Source of the DNA: Cyanoderma ruficeps
Lineage: Eukaryota; Chordata; Aves; Passeriformes; Timaliidae
Direction: 5' to 3'
DNA length: 64,000 bases
NCBI GenBank assembly: GCA_008694505.1
Contig: VZDJ01000034.1
Coordinates: 2,030,534-2,094,533 of the forward strand
Made by a program: the position numbers and the translations under genes. The notes under the pieces are model-generated. The model was given only the letters and a program-made list of their open reading frames with translations, made no database searches and was not told the origin of the DNA. Below, in pieces: positions 39,301-48,037 of this stretch; the first letter of the stretch is position 1, and each line of letters opens with the position of its first letter.

Positions 39301-42300
39301 CAAAAGACACAGGAATCAAAACTTCTTCACTAGAAACCATCAAAACCAGGGCTGTCAAGCTCCTGGCAAAGGCACTATAATGAAACTTCTGTAGGAAAAG
39401 CAAATGGCTTTGAGGAAACCAGGCACAGTTTCCCATTTTACTGAGCAGTGAATGAACCTATTCAGCCCCTACACCCCCTGACTGCTCACATCTGCAGAGG
39501 GCTGTTCTCCAACACCAGAAATACTGTTCAAAGGGGCCAGTTTTCCCAATATTAACTGGATTATACAGTACAGTCTTTGCAAAACACCGTTAGGCTTTGG
39601 AAGTGGATTTTTATTTCATAGGCATTAAATCATAAACTCATAAAAGTCTCTCCTTCTCCCATTTCATTAACACAGACATTCTCTGCCATTTTGGCTCACC
39701 AGAATATCAACAGCTACGAGCCTTGACAGAGCTACCAGTGTGTGAGACTGAGGCAGAGGTGATGCTTCATTGACCAAATACTTTTAAGGTACAATCAAAT
39801 TCTAAAGAGTTAAAGCAAGCAACAGTGAGGGTTTTGAATTTTGCAAGCAGCCAAGAAGGCACTGGAAGCGGAAAGTTCATTTCTCCAGTAACTCAGCCAC
39901 AGCAAAGTAGCTTCTCAGCCGGCACTTATGAATCTGGACACATCTCTGGGAAGTTGGATTACAACACTTGAGCACTTCCGGAGAAAAGTCAGTGCTGTTC
40001 ATCCCTCATAATAACACTAACATGTCCTGGATCATCTGTAACCACTTCATCCCAGCATACAGCTCATTTACATGCTCTTGGCTTTTTCCAGAAGTGCTCC
40101 AGGAAGCATTTCAATACACAGTGCCTCCCAGGACCAAGTAGCTCTTGAAAACTACTTCAAATTACAAATGGAGTATGAATCCTTTGACCTCTCAGTGTGC
40201 ACCTGAACAGGAATGATCTGATGATTAAAGTCTCTCATTGCCTAAAAATTGCTGGCAGCCTTAATTGACAAAACCAGAACATACACTTCTGAAACTGCAA
40301 ATAAACTGGCACTGCTTTGTGCCCTTATTGGCCATTTCTTCAGAGAGGTAACAAACTACTCTGAGAAAAGAAACATCACTCAAGAAGGAAACGCCTCCTA
40401 GACATTTACCTAAGTCACATTTGGGGCACAATGGCAGAGCAATGGGGGTAAAGAATGGGAATCAGGATGGATTGACAAGATCATGCCCAAGAGACTTCCA
40501 TTCCATTAGATTGAGAATTTTAGTCGCCACGCTCATCAGTCAAGCACAAGACATTGTATTTCCATTTGCATGAACCCTTTGGGGATTTATTTCTTGCCAT
40601 CTTCACAGCTTTAAATGCAAGATCAAATTTTACAGTAGAGGACTTGCAGATGTGATAATTCATAATCTTGTGAAATACATTTGCCACCTTGCATGAAAAC
40701 GGCTCCGATACATCTCACTTGCGAGCAACAAAACCAGCCTCTGAAACTGAGTTTAAGATGAAATCCCATCCAGTCTAATTACCAGAGAAGTTTCATATCC
40801 TCACAGTCCCAACTAACTTATCTTCCTGAAGATTCTAATCTCAAAAATATGGTTATATATCGCCGCCTACCTCCAAAACCCCGCCACTATGTCTGTGTGC
40901 ACAGGCTCTGGGAGCACTTGGTCAGGACAGGCTGCACACCCTCCACCAGACCCTGAGCCCGTGGCACTGCTGCCAACCACCTCCACGCCATGCTGGGCTT
41001 GGCCCCAGAGCTCCACGCCTTCACTGGAAGTCTTTCACTAAACTTGGAATAAGGTGACTGCACTATCTGATAATCAGAATCTATTCTGATTTATTATGAT
41101 CAATAATTCAAGCTCTGCATATTATTGTAAGACAGGTAACAGTGTAAACAGAGAAAAACAGTCAATTTTCACAAGCCTTATCAAAAGATGACTTGCTAGA
41201 CACTGCAAGCCTTTTTTGTTTCTTTTTGATTGTCAAAGGCAAAGTGTAAAATTGAAGAGGAGTGCCAAGCAGAAAGTTGTGCATGGTACATGGTGACAGC
41301 ATAAAATCCACAAATTTAGGGTTGAGCACAGAAGCAGGAAAGAAATGAAATCTCAGAACAAAGGGAATGGAAACTACCACATGTAGGTTAAAAAATTAGG
41401 CATTAAAACTGCCAAGGAGAATAAGCCAGCTTTGGTGTTCTCACCATAGGCTGCCAGGCCATGCCAGTACCAGGAGGATCAGAGCTTACTGAGGCCATAT
41501 ATGACTGACTGGCCACCATAATATAACTGAAAAGAAAATCTAATTCAAATTGGGTCAATGCAAAGACATAAACACCTTGATGACACACACTGAAACACCC
41601 CAAAAAACAAAACACTTCAAAGTTCTAACCAGTAACTAGCAACACAGAGCATTTCAGAACATCATGTGTACAAAGGTTCCCAATAATTATTCTCATGTAT
41701 TCTCATATGTTCTTTCTTTGTACAATACGTAGAGATTTTGCAGATAGGACATATAGATAGAATACAGTCTGTATCTGTTTACAGTAATTCCATCCTCAGC
41801 TCTCTCTCAAACAGCCCTGTCTCCTTTTGGCCCCTGTCCCCTGGTTTCTCAGGGCCATTGTTCAGCTCCCAGCTCAACTGCAGCTCTTAAATGTGCTGTA
41901 GAAATGGTAGCACTTTCATGCCAGAGCTCAGCATAGCAACCAGCCTCTCTAAATAAATAAATAATGAAGCGTGGTATTCCAACAGATAATATAAATACAC
42001 TTTCAGCAAATTTCTTGGGTCCAAAGGTCAGTCAACTTGTTTGCTCTGACTCCCAGAATGTGTAAATCTCAACATGATGTTTAAACACAAACACAGACAA
42101 ACATCAAAGTTCAATGCTGACATATTTTACACCTCGGAGTTACATGCCAGAATAGCTCTGTACCACACAGAGAAAACTGTAATGCATGTGTAAGGAAGTG
42201 ACAAAACACTATCCTGAACTAAATCCAAATTTTTTTCTTTAAATAGCCTCTCATTCTGTATTTTTCCTCTTCTTTCTTCTCTATTTACTCTCATTCATCC

Positions 42301-43394
42301 TCTCACACAGAGAAGTATTTGTGCAGCTGTCTTAATTTCACCAGTCCTCCCCTTAATTACCAATAAAAGGGGAGATGAAACTTTCCATCCTAAGACTCAT
42401 TTCAGGGATGTGTGTTTCTGTATCCCTGACTGATTCACACACAGGGAACGTATCTGTACTTACAAAACCACAATATTTCAAGGTAAACCACCAGTTCCTG
42501 AGCAAGAGAATGGACCCACCAGCTACACTGGCACTTCTGGGCTGCTGTGCCAAGCAGCCTCTCTCCTAAAGGAAATGTGCAAATAATCCCACACTCAAGG
42601 TGTGCTCTTCTTACCGGGTTCTCATTCATCTTCTCCTTGAACAGCTCTGGGCTGTTCAAAACTGAAATATCAAGGGACTTCAGGAAGCCCAAGAAATTAA
42701 TTTCACAAATGGAAACCCACAAGGGTGAAAGGGAATACTTCTCCCCACTGACCCAGCACCACCTGCCCCTCTCCTCTGGGGTGATACGCCTGGATACGAT
42801 CCTGATGGATGAGGGCTCACTGTACATGATCCCCATGGCCAGCAGCGCCAGGAAGCAGCCCAGGAAATAGCAATGGAAGTGAGCACTGGTTCCATGCATA
42901 GGAATTGCTCAGCTCTCCTTCCCCTGGCACAGGAAACCTGGGCTGAGGCGAAAACCTCTCCTTTGTCAGCAGAGGGGGATTCACGAGGGGGACCTTTCTC
43001 ACCAGCATGGGGAAAGGCAGGGTGCAGGGAAGGAGGAGTGGGCAACTTCTGAAACGTAATTGATGTAATGACTCAGTTCTGCAAAATAAGAGCCTCTCTC
43101 ACCTTTTTCAAGTGATCCCACCAATCCCACCTAGAGGTGGGGGAACAGGGCTCCTGGGCAGAGCAGCAGGTGGGTGCTCCCCCTCCCCTCCCCGCTCACC
43201 TTCTTGACTCCTCTCCTGGCGAATTCCCGGGCCAGGTGCCGGCCGATGCCTCGGCCCCCGCCGGTGACCAGCACGTTCTCCCGGGACAGGTCTCGCAGCT
43301 TGGGTGGCAGCACCAGGCACACGGCGGCTTTCACCACCAGATACACCATCTGCACCGGGAACAGCAGCAGGGCGCCCAGCCACTTCCAGATCAT
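18235..43394 (-). CDS. DHRS3: DHRS3, short-chain dehydrogenase/reductase 3 (complete, six exons)
   Basis: Retinaldehyde reductase (retSDR1): an NADPH-dependent membrane enzyme of the ER and lipid droplets that converts all-trans-retinal to retinol and so limits retinoic acid. I joined six coding exons, 43394-43200, 22487-22344, 21683-21564, 20842-20604, 19604-19479 and 18319-18235. All have AG/GT borders and matching phases. They total 909 bases, 302 residues plus stop, the same length as human DHRS3. Visible features: hydrophobic N-terminal anchor (about 5-30), cofactor motif TGGGRGIG at 44-51, CDV at 95-97, NNAA at 122-125, catalytic Ser175, and YCTSK giving Tyr188 and Lys192. No stops, frameshifts or missing key residues. 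Intron 1 is about 20.7 kb; the others are 0.66-1.2 kb. The start is set at MIWKWLGAL because that aligns with the known family start; two in-frame upstream ATGs exist. Confidence 0.97.
19479..19604 (-). CDS. DHRS3: DHRS3 coding exon 5
   Basis: 126 bases encoding [20 protein letters not shown] and then [20 protein letters not shown]. The hydrophobic [13 protein letters not shown] segment is a conserved part of the DHRS3 C-terminal region. The acceptor is TTTTTTTCAG|G and the donor AAAAAG|GTGAGT. There is no single long ORF over it; I found it by following the splice phase from exon 4. Confidence 0.96.
20604..20842 (-). CDS. DHRS3: DHRS3 coding exon 4 (active site)
   Basis: 239 bases from [10 protein letters not shown] to FQGMRI, with Arg233 split across the next junction. 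It holds the catalytic serine in LNSVLALS (Ser175) and YCTSK (Tyr188, Lys192). The acceptor follows a TTCTTCTTCAG pyrimidine tract; the donor is ATCAG|GTCAGT. Confidence 0.97.
21564..21683 (-). CDS. DHRS3: DHRS3 coding exon 3
   Basis: 120 bases, 40 codons, residues 114-153 ([19 protein letters not shown] to GQFW). It contains the NNAA structural motif of classical SDRs. The acceptor is TTTTTGCAG|GTG and the donor TGG|GTGAGA; both borders are phase 0. Confidence 0.96.
21923..22329 (-). mobile_element. CR1 LINE 3' fragment in DHRS3 intron 2
   Basis: On the plus strand it starts with AATCACAGAATCACAGAAT, the reverse complement of the CR1 terminal 8-bp repeat. It continues with diagnostic CR1 text (ATCAAGTCCAACCATCAGCC, GGGCAGCCTGTTCTGATGC, TTCCTCTCATCCTGTC, GCCCTCCTGAGCTTCCTCTT). 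It is a 5'-truncated copy on the minus strand, the same orientation as DHRS3. It occupies about 400 of the 660 intron bases and ends next to the exon 2 donor. Confidence 0.85.
22344..22487 (-). CDS. DHRS3: DHRS3 coding exon 2
   Basis: 144 bases, 48 codons, residues 66-113 ([10 protein letters not shown] ... AVREK). It carries the second Rossmann strand (LWGRTEK, cofactor discrimination) and the CDV motif. The acceptor is TTGCTGCAG|ATC and the donor AAG|GTCAGG; both borders are phase 0. A CR1 element ends only about 15 bp from the donor, inside intron 2. Confidence 0.96.
26608..26664 (-). other. candidate alternative first coding exon of DHRS3
   Basis: Within a CpG-rich patch (about 26540-26720) in intron 1, an ATG at 26664 opens 19 codons ([19 protein letters not shown]) that end exactly at a strong donor, GAG|GTAAGC, on the DHRS3 strand. 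The end phase is 0, matching DHRS3 exon 2. The product would lack the TGGGRGIG motif, so if transcribed it may make a non-catalytic isoform or serve as a 5' leader with initiation further downstream. This is inference; transcription is not shown. Confidence 0.3.
28325..28342. repeat. GAAA microsatellite
   Basis: Short run of AAAG/GAAA units inside DHRS3 intron 1. Confidence 0.8.
29342..29358. repeat. G homopolymer with an ambiguous base
   Basis: A run of about 13 G with one N at 29355, preceding an A run. The N suggests the assembly could not settle the run length. The run could form a G-quadruplex. Confidence 0.85.
31102..31118. promoter_or_regulatory. palindromic RFX X-box-like site
   Basis: CTGTTGCTATGCAACAG: seven-base perfect inverted arms around TAT, resembling the RFX-factor X-box (GTTGCY ... 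RGCAAC). It lies in DHRS3 intron 1. Binding is not shown; the match is to a known motif only. Confidence 0.4.
35683..35770 (-). mobile_element. CR1 fragment (short)
   Basis: Diverged text (GGACCTTTGGATGTCCTCTG then GTCCAACCCCCTGTTCAGG) resembles the region near the CR1 3' end in reverse orientation. Terminal repeats are not clear, so the borders are approximate. Confidence 0.55.
38397..38470 (+). mobile_element. 5'-truncated TguSINE1/CR1-tail fragment
   Basis: CAGGGGCCATTCACTTAAGA followed by GTTGGACTTGATGATCCTTG, GTCCCTTCCAACTCAAGATT and TTCTGTGA. The GGCCATTCACTTAAGAGTT junction is that of the tRNA-Ile head to the CR1-like tail in TguSINE1, so this is more likely a truncated SINE than a plain CR1. 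It is less diverged than the copy at 6941. Confidence 0.75.
42017..42030 (+). promoter_or_regulatory. DR2-like retinoic acid response element candidate
   Basis: GGGTCC AA AGGTCA: a perfect AGGTCA half-site and a one-mismatch half-site spaced by two bases, 1.4 kb inside DHRS3 intron 1. DHRS3 is a known retinoic-acid-induced gene, which makes the placement plausible, but such motifs arise often by chance. Confidence 0.3.
42615..42899 (-). other. exon-like frame with membrane segment beside DHRS3 exon 1
   Basis: An uninterrupted minus-strand frame starts with ATG at 42899, has a hydrophobic stretch ([17 protein letters not shown]), and ends (KEKMNENP) exactly at a good donor CCG|GTAAGA in phase 0, matching DHRS3 exon 2. 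I do not recognise the protein. It could be an alternative DHRS3 first exon supplying another membrane anchor, a decayed exon of another gene, or chance. The frame stays open for a further ~180 bases past the donor, which weakens the case. Confidence 0.3.
43200..43394 (-). CDS. DHRS3: DHRS3 coding exon 1
   Basis: Encodes residues 1-65: the N-terminal membrane anchor, the [10 protein letters not shown] segment and the TGGGRGIG dinucleotide-binding motif, ending RRGVKK. The donor reads AAG|GTGAGC, phase 0. The exon is GC-rich with CpGs, as usual for a first exon. Upstream ATGs at 43493 and 43472 are in frame and would add 33 or 26 residues; the family start argues for 43394. Confidence 0.95.
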
Positions 43395-44150
43395 CCTCTT
43401 CTCCCAGGCAAAGTTCTCTTCCAAACCTCCACAAAACCAAGGTGACAGAGAAAGAAAAGCAATACCCTTCATGCACCCCCAGATGGGTGACAAGTCTTCA
43501 ACCCCCTTCCAAAACTTGGGGGCAAGAGGTTCTTGGAGTGGAAAAATCCTTCTCTCCCCCTAAAAAAATTTGGGGTAGGAGTAAAGTAGTGCAGAAGATA
43601 AATCACTCCCCTGTTTCTTGATCGGTGTCCTCTGGGATTGTCACACGCAGGTAAAACAGCTTCCTTGCTTTTTAATTAGAAAGCTTTTTCTTTTAATTAA
43701 GAGAGGAAAAAAAAGACTAGAATGAGAAGTAACCATACATCCCTCTGCTGCAAAGACCCACATAAAAATCCAGTATCCAAACGAAAGGTTTTTATATTTA
43801 GAAAAATAAAATAAAGCAGCCTATGTCTCCAAATTTCAGCCTGCAGTGCCTTCCAGGCAGCTCATTTCTATTCTTAGACTCAGGAAATTGCTTAAATAAG
43901 ACAGAATTACCAGGACCTTCTTTTTAAGAAAGGCTCTATTCAGGGTGAGGTTGTTGTTTTTGTTTTAGTATCTATAAATATCTATAGACGTTCTGTCCTG
44001 AGCCGGTTTCAAAGGTTGAGCTGGTCACTGCCTCTCTCTGCCCCCTCTCCCGGTTTTTTCACTTGGAGTGTCTGATCACAGAGCAGGAATTACGCCGTGC
44101 ACTAGTTCAGCTCTAGCTCTTACTCATTTCTGCCTATTGCTGTCTCTGCC
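43395..44150 (-). other. DHRS3: DHRS3 5' leader region
   Basis: Lies between the putative transcription start (about 30 bp beyond the TATA box) and the coding start, so a leader of about 750 bases unless an upstream intron is removed. It holds two ATGs in frame with DHRS3 (43493 and 43472). CpGs and GC content rise at both ends, around exon 1 and around the TATA region. Confidence 0.5.
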
Positions 44151-44175
44151 GCTCAGGGCCGCGGCGCTGGGGAGG

Positions 44176-44182
44176 TTTTATA
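44176..44182 (-). promoter_or_regulatory. DHRS3: DHRS3 TATA box
   Basis: On the minus strand the sequence reads GGGGTATAAAACCTCCCC: a consensus TATAAAA with G/C flanks, facing DHRS3. Transcription would start near 44145-44152, in GC-rich sequence. Position and orientation fit the gene; no experimental start is available. Confidence 0.65.
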
Positions 44183-44327
44183 CCCCATTAATCCTGATTG
44201 ACAGTTAAAGTGTCGGGGCGATTTCACTACTGTTCCTGGGAGTGGCTGCTGCTCTGCCCTCCCCCGCCGGCCGCCGCCGCGCCGCGAACTCGCTGCGGCT
44301 CGGCGGGGGCTGCCAGCGCGGCCGGCA

Positions 44328-44985
44328 GGGCCACCTGCGGGCACCCGGGAACAGCAGGGCCACCTGCGGGCACCCGGGGCCACCTGCGGGCACGCTGGGC
44401 TCGCCGCGGGCACCCTGGGCCAGCTGGGGCTACCCTGGGCTTGCTGCGGGCACCCTGGGCTGGCTGGGGCCATCCTGGGCCACCTGCAGGCACGCTGGGT
44501 TTGCTGCGGGCACCCTGAGCCTCCTGTGGGCACCCTGGGCCACCTGGGGCCAGCCTGGGCTTGCTGAGGCCACCTGCGGGCACCCTGGGCCAGCTGGAGG
44601 CACTCTGGGCTTGCTGTGGGCACCCTGGGCAAACGCTGGGCCAGCTGTGGGCACCCAGGGCCACCTGCAGGGACCGTGGGTATGCTGTGAGCACATTGGG
44701 CTTGCTGCAGGCACGCTGGGCATCCTGCAGCTACCCTGGGCCACCTGCGGGCATGGGGGGCAAACTGTGGGCACACTGGGCTCGCTGTGGGCATGCTGGG
44801 CTCATGCCATGTTGGACTTGTTACATGCCATGCTGGGCTCCTACCATGCTGGGCTAGCTGTGTATGACACTGGGCTTGCTCTGTGTTGCCCTGGGCTCTC
44901 TTAGGCTGCCTTGGGCTCACTGCATGCCACACTGGGCTCAGGCCACACTGGGCTCGTGCCACATTGGGCTTTGTGCAGGGACCAA
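44328..44985. repeat. 20-bp-unit GC-rich minisatellite upstream of DHRS3
   Basis: About 33 copies of a degenerate 20-bp unit (GGGCCACCTGCGGGCACCCT and variants such as GGGCTTGCTGCGGGCACCCT). Units are most GC-rich at the DHRS3 side (44330-44600) and decay steadily towards 44985. The 20-bp period opens long reading frames on both strands, including one of 282 codons on the minus strand; none looks like protein. CACCTG occurs at 44332, 44361, 44381, 44481, 44541, 44571, 44662 and 44742, and CAGCTG at 44421, 44591 and 44642. Confidence 0.92.
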
Positions 44986-46109
44986 AGTGCTCTGTCACCA
45001 AGGCAGGCAGCCCCTGCCTCCTCCCTCACCTACATGCCCCAGAAAGGTGCCCTGCTCTGACCCGAGCCCAGGGAAAAGCAGGTCCAGGAAGAATCGGGGC
45101 TAAGGCTGAGCTCAAGGGAGCCATCTCTGCCACACAGAGCTTTGACAGGAAGCTGCTTGTCCAAGATCAGCTGGTGTGTGCTTGCAGCCCTAGACTGCCA
45201 GCTGAACCCAGCCTAGGCTGATAATCATCAATATCTAATACCACTGGAGCAGTGTTTTTCTGGATAACGTGACACCTCATGGATTTTCCATGCTGGAAGG
45301 TGCTTGCATTGCTGAGAACTGGGGATTTAGCAGTGGGCAGTGAAAAAGGCAGGCTCTGAATGACAGAGGGAGACTCACCCTTCAAAAAAGGGTGGTTTCT
45401 TCCAAGACTTTTTTGTCTGGTGATAAGGGCATACCCAGAAGGTCTCCACAGCACTTCAAACCCTGTTGTAATAGGGAAAAGGGCAAAGTGTGTTAAAGCA
45501 GATCCCCCTGGCTGTTTGCACTGTCAAGCATTAGACAGGTAAATTACAATTTCAGTTGTACAGATTAAGCTTTTCTGAGGAGGCTGTAACTGCACGTTCA
45601 TGCCCAGCCGGGAGCTGTGGCAGCAATCAGAAATAACCTAAAATGCAAAGCTTTGAGGATATCAAAAGATCTCAATGATATCAAACCTCATAGTGTTGTC
45701 TTCACAGCTGGACTGGAAAGAAACTTGAGGTTAGATGTGCAGGTATCACTCTAGGATTCATCAAAATTAATCCAGTCGACTCGTTCACTCAGGTCTGGAG
45801 CCAGATGCACTATCCTGGGGAGCCATCTAGAGGTAAACACTGGAATTAAGGGAAAATCGCACTTGAAAACATTCTCAAACTTCTTCACATCTCTAGTTAC
45901 TAAAACACCACCTCAATGGATGTTTGAATCTAAGCGTCTGTGAGAGGGAGAGGTGAGTTTGGACGCTGAATCCCTTTTAAAATTAACTCACATTTCGCCT
46001 TTGGAATCAAAAAGGTATTTTTGAAAGCAGGCATTCAAAGTGGCCATGTAGGAACAGAGTGTTCAGGGGTTTTTTGTTGACAAAAAGAAGGGCAGCCAAG
46101 TTTCTGGTG

Positions 46110-46128
46110 CCCCCCCCCACCCCACCCC
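46110..46128. repeat. C-rich tract, G-quadruplex potential on the minus strand
   Basis: C runs of 9, 4 and 4 separated by single A bases. The minus strand reads GGGG-T-GGGG-T-G9, enough for four G tracts if the long run splits. Confidence 0.8.
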
Positions 46129-47929
46129 ACTGAACAGCTGTATCACACATAGATTTTTAAATAAAAAATATGAAAAATACCTAAACCCTTGAATTTCAGC
46201 TCTGTTAAAAGTTCCACAAAAGTTTTAAGGGAAAGAAAAAAGGAAATAAAATTGAGAAGAGAAACTTGCACAATTTTTACCTTTAACTGCCAGGTTACCT
46301 CATATGAAATAAGCCATATGACTGTCACTGCATAATCACAAAGTGTCAGGAGAGAGGGTTTTGAAGGGAAGATGAAGGATCCTGACTGGAAACTGTCTGT
46401 ACATACTGTCAGAATCAGTGAGTGTTCCCTAACTCAGCCGTGTCTGAAACAACCAGAGAATTTCCATTGCCTGTTGGCAGCGTTTAGCACCTTGGTCTGT
46501 TTTTACAGTAATACCTCTAGAAATGCAGCTCAGGGAGGCACCTGGCATTACAATTTTCCTCTTAGTCCAACAGCTCTGGAGGGGAGGGAGAAATTACCCA
46601 GAGAACCCAGTGTCTGGCTTAGACAGGAATGACTCAGTGTCTGGACTGGGAACAAATATAACAACTTTCTGCTACGGAAATAAGGAGCAGTGTTGAAAAT
46701 GAAAGGATATGAACTCCATCGAAGTATATTTGGTTTTTTGATTCCTCAGTTCTGGCTCTTTAAGCTTAAAGCACCACAGACATTTAAAACAGAAACCTCA
46801 TCAATATTGCACAGTTAAGTTGTTTAGATTTAAAAGAAAATTTATTATTGTCAAACATTTGCATGTCCTTTGAAGACAGGGGGAATGGAATAAACTCGTG
46901 AGCATTTATTTCATGTATCTATTTCCAGCATGAATAATAATCTAAATATGTGTTTGAAGTGATTTTTTTATTCATTATGATTTTGACCTATGTACAAAGT
47001 TGCCAACAAATCTGGATTGGGAGTTAAAAGACTGTTCTACACATATATAACATTTTCCTAACCTTCTCTTCAAATTTCATTAAAGTATGAACTATTTTAC
47101 TTCTTTACAGCCTTGGCTTTACCTTGAAGCAGTGGAAACTAGTAGGTGCTAGTGCAAACCTACAAAAAGAAGAAGCAAAAGCAGATTTACAGTAAAACTG
47201 AAGTTAGTGCATCTTGCATGTAGTAAATAAAAACTATATCCGAGTTATTTTAAAATTCATATAATTCAACCAAAAAGTCAAATAGCTTTAAATACGACAC
47301 ATACCACGTGTGTGAGCATTAGAACTTTAAAGGTATTGTCCCTTTTCATTGCAGTTCTAGTCTGAAAAGGAAAAAAGAAAAGGAATATTCAGGAATTTAA
47401 TCTGATTGTTGTACAGCAACCACTGTGCTCTTTCTTGGGAAGAGGTCTTTTTCCAAACTGTGACCATTACAAAACCAACACGGACTTTTATTCACAAAGT
47501 CCATCTCTGTTAGTGAGACTCTCTAAACTACACTGTCATATAGGGCTGATTACCAAAGTGTTTTCAATACTGCAGGTACAAGGGGACACTGGGCACATAC
47601 CTTCATGAGGGTAACAAGGATCTGTCACATCACAGCAGTTCTCTCTAATTATCAGTCTAAAGTTGTCCCAAAGTGAATCCTGTCCATGTTTCCACTCAGA
47701 AGCCCTAAACCAGTGCCCTGAAACATTTCATAAGCAGGCCCGTTAATTCTGTGAAATTGCATCATCTTCAGAATTAATTCTGCATTTTTGGTAGTTGTTT
47801 TGTAAACAGACACAACAAAGTATAAACTGAAAAAAACAACCAACACAACAACTTTCTTTAAGCCATTTTCATGGCACTTTTAACTATGCTTTATTCCAGT
47901 TTACAAGAGCAAGAAGGTAGTCAGGCTGT

Positions 47930-48037
47930 CTGGCACACAGTGGGATTCTTCAGGTGGTCCCGTGCAGGGCCAGGAGCTGGACTTTGATGATCCTTATGGA
48001 TGTGTTCCAACTTGGGATATTCTATGGTTCTATATAT
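47930..48037 (+). mobile_element. CR1 LINE 3' fragment
   Basis: Contains GGTGGTCCCGTGCAGGGCCA, GAGCTGGACTTTGATGATCC, GTTCCAACTTGGGATATTC and the 8-bp terminal repeat TTCTATGG TTCTATAT. This is the end of a CR1 element in plus orientation, 5' truncated. Confidence 0.8.

Larger units (their letters stand above)
22488..43199 (-). other. DHRS3: DHRS3 intron 1 (~20.7 kb)
   Basis: Mostly non-repetitive AT-rich sequence with a few transposon fragments (35683-35770, 38397-38470), a GAAA run near 28325-28342, a G homopolymer with an ambiguous base near 29342-29358, and three candidate regulatory or exon-like signals described separately (26608-26664, 31102-31118, 42017-42030) plus the exon-like frame at 42615-42899. 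No nested gene is recognised. Confidence 0.7.

Noticed and set aside
44153..45001. 282-codon minus-strand reading frame, and long plus-strand frames, rich in Pro, Gln, Ala and Gly
   Set aside because: They are products of the 20-bp minisatellite, which keeps several frames open on both strands; the peptides repeat with the DNA period and overlap the DHRS3 promoter.
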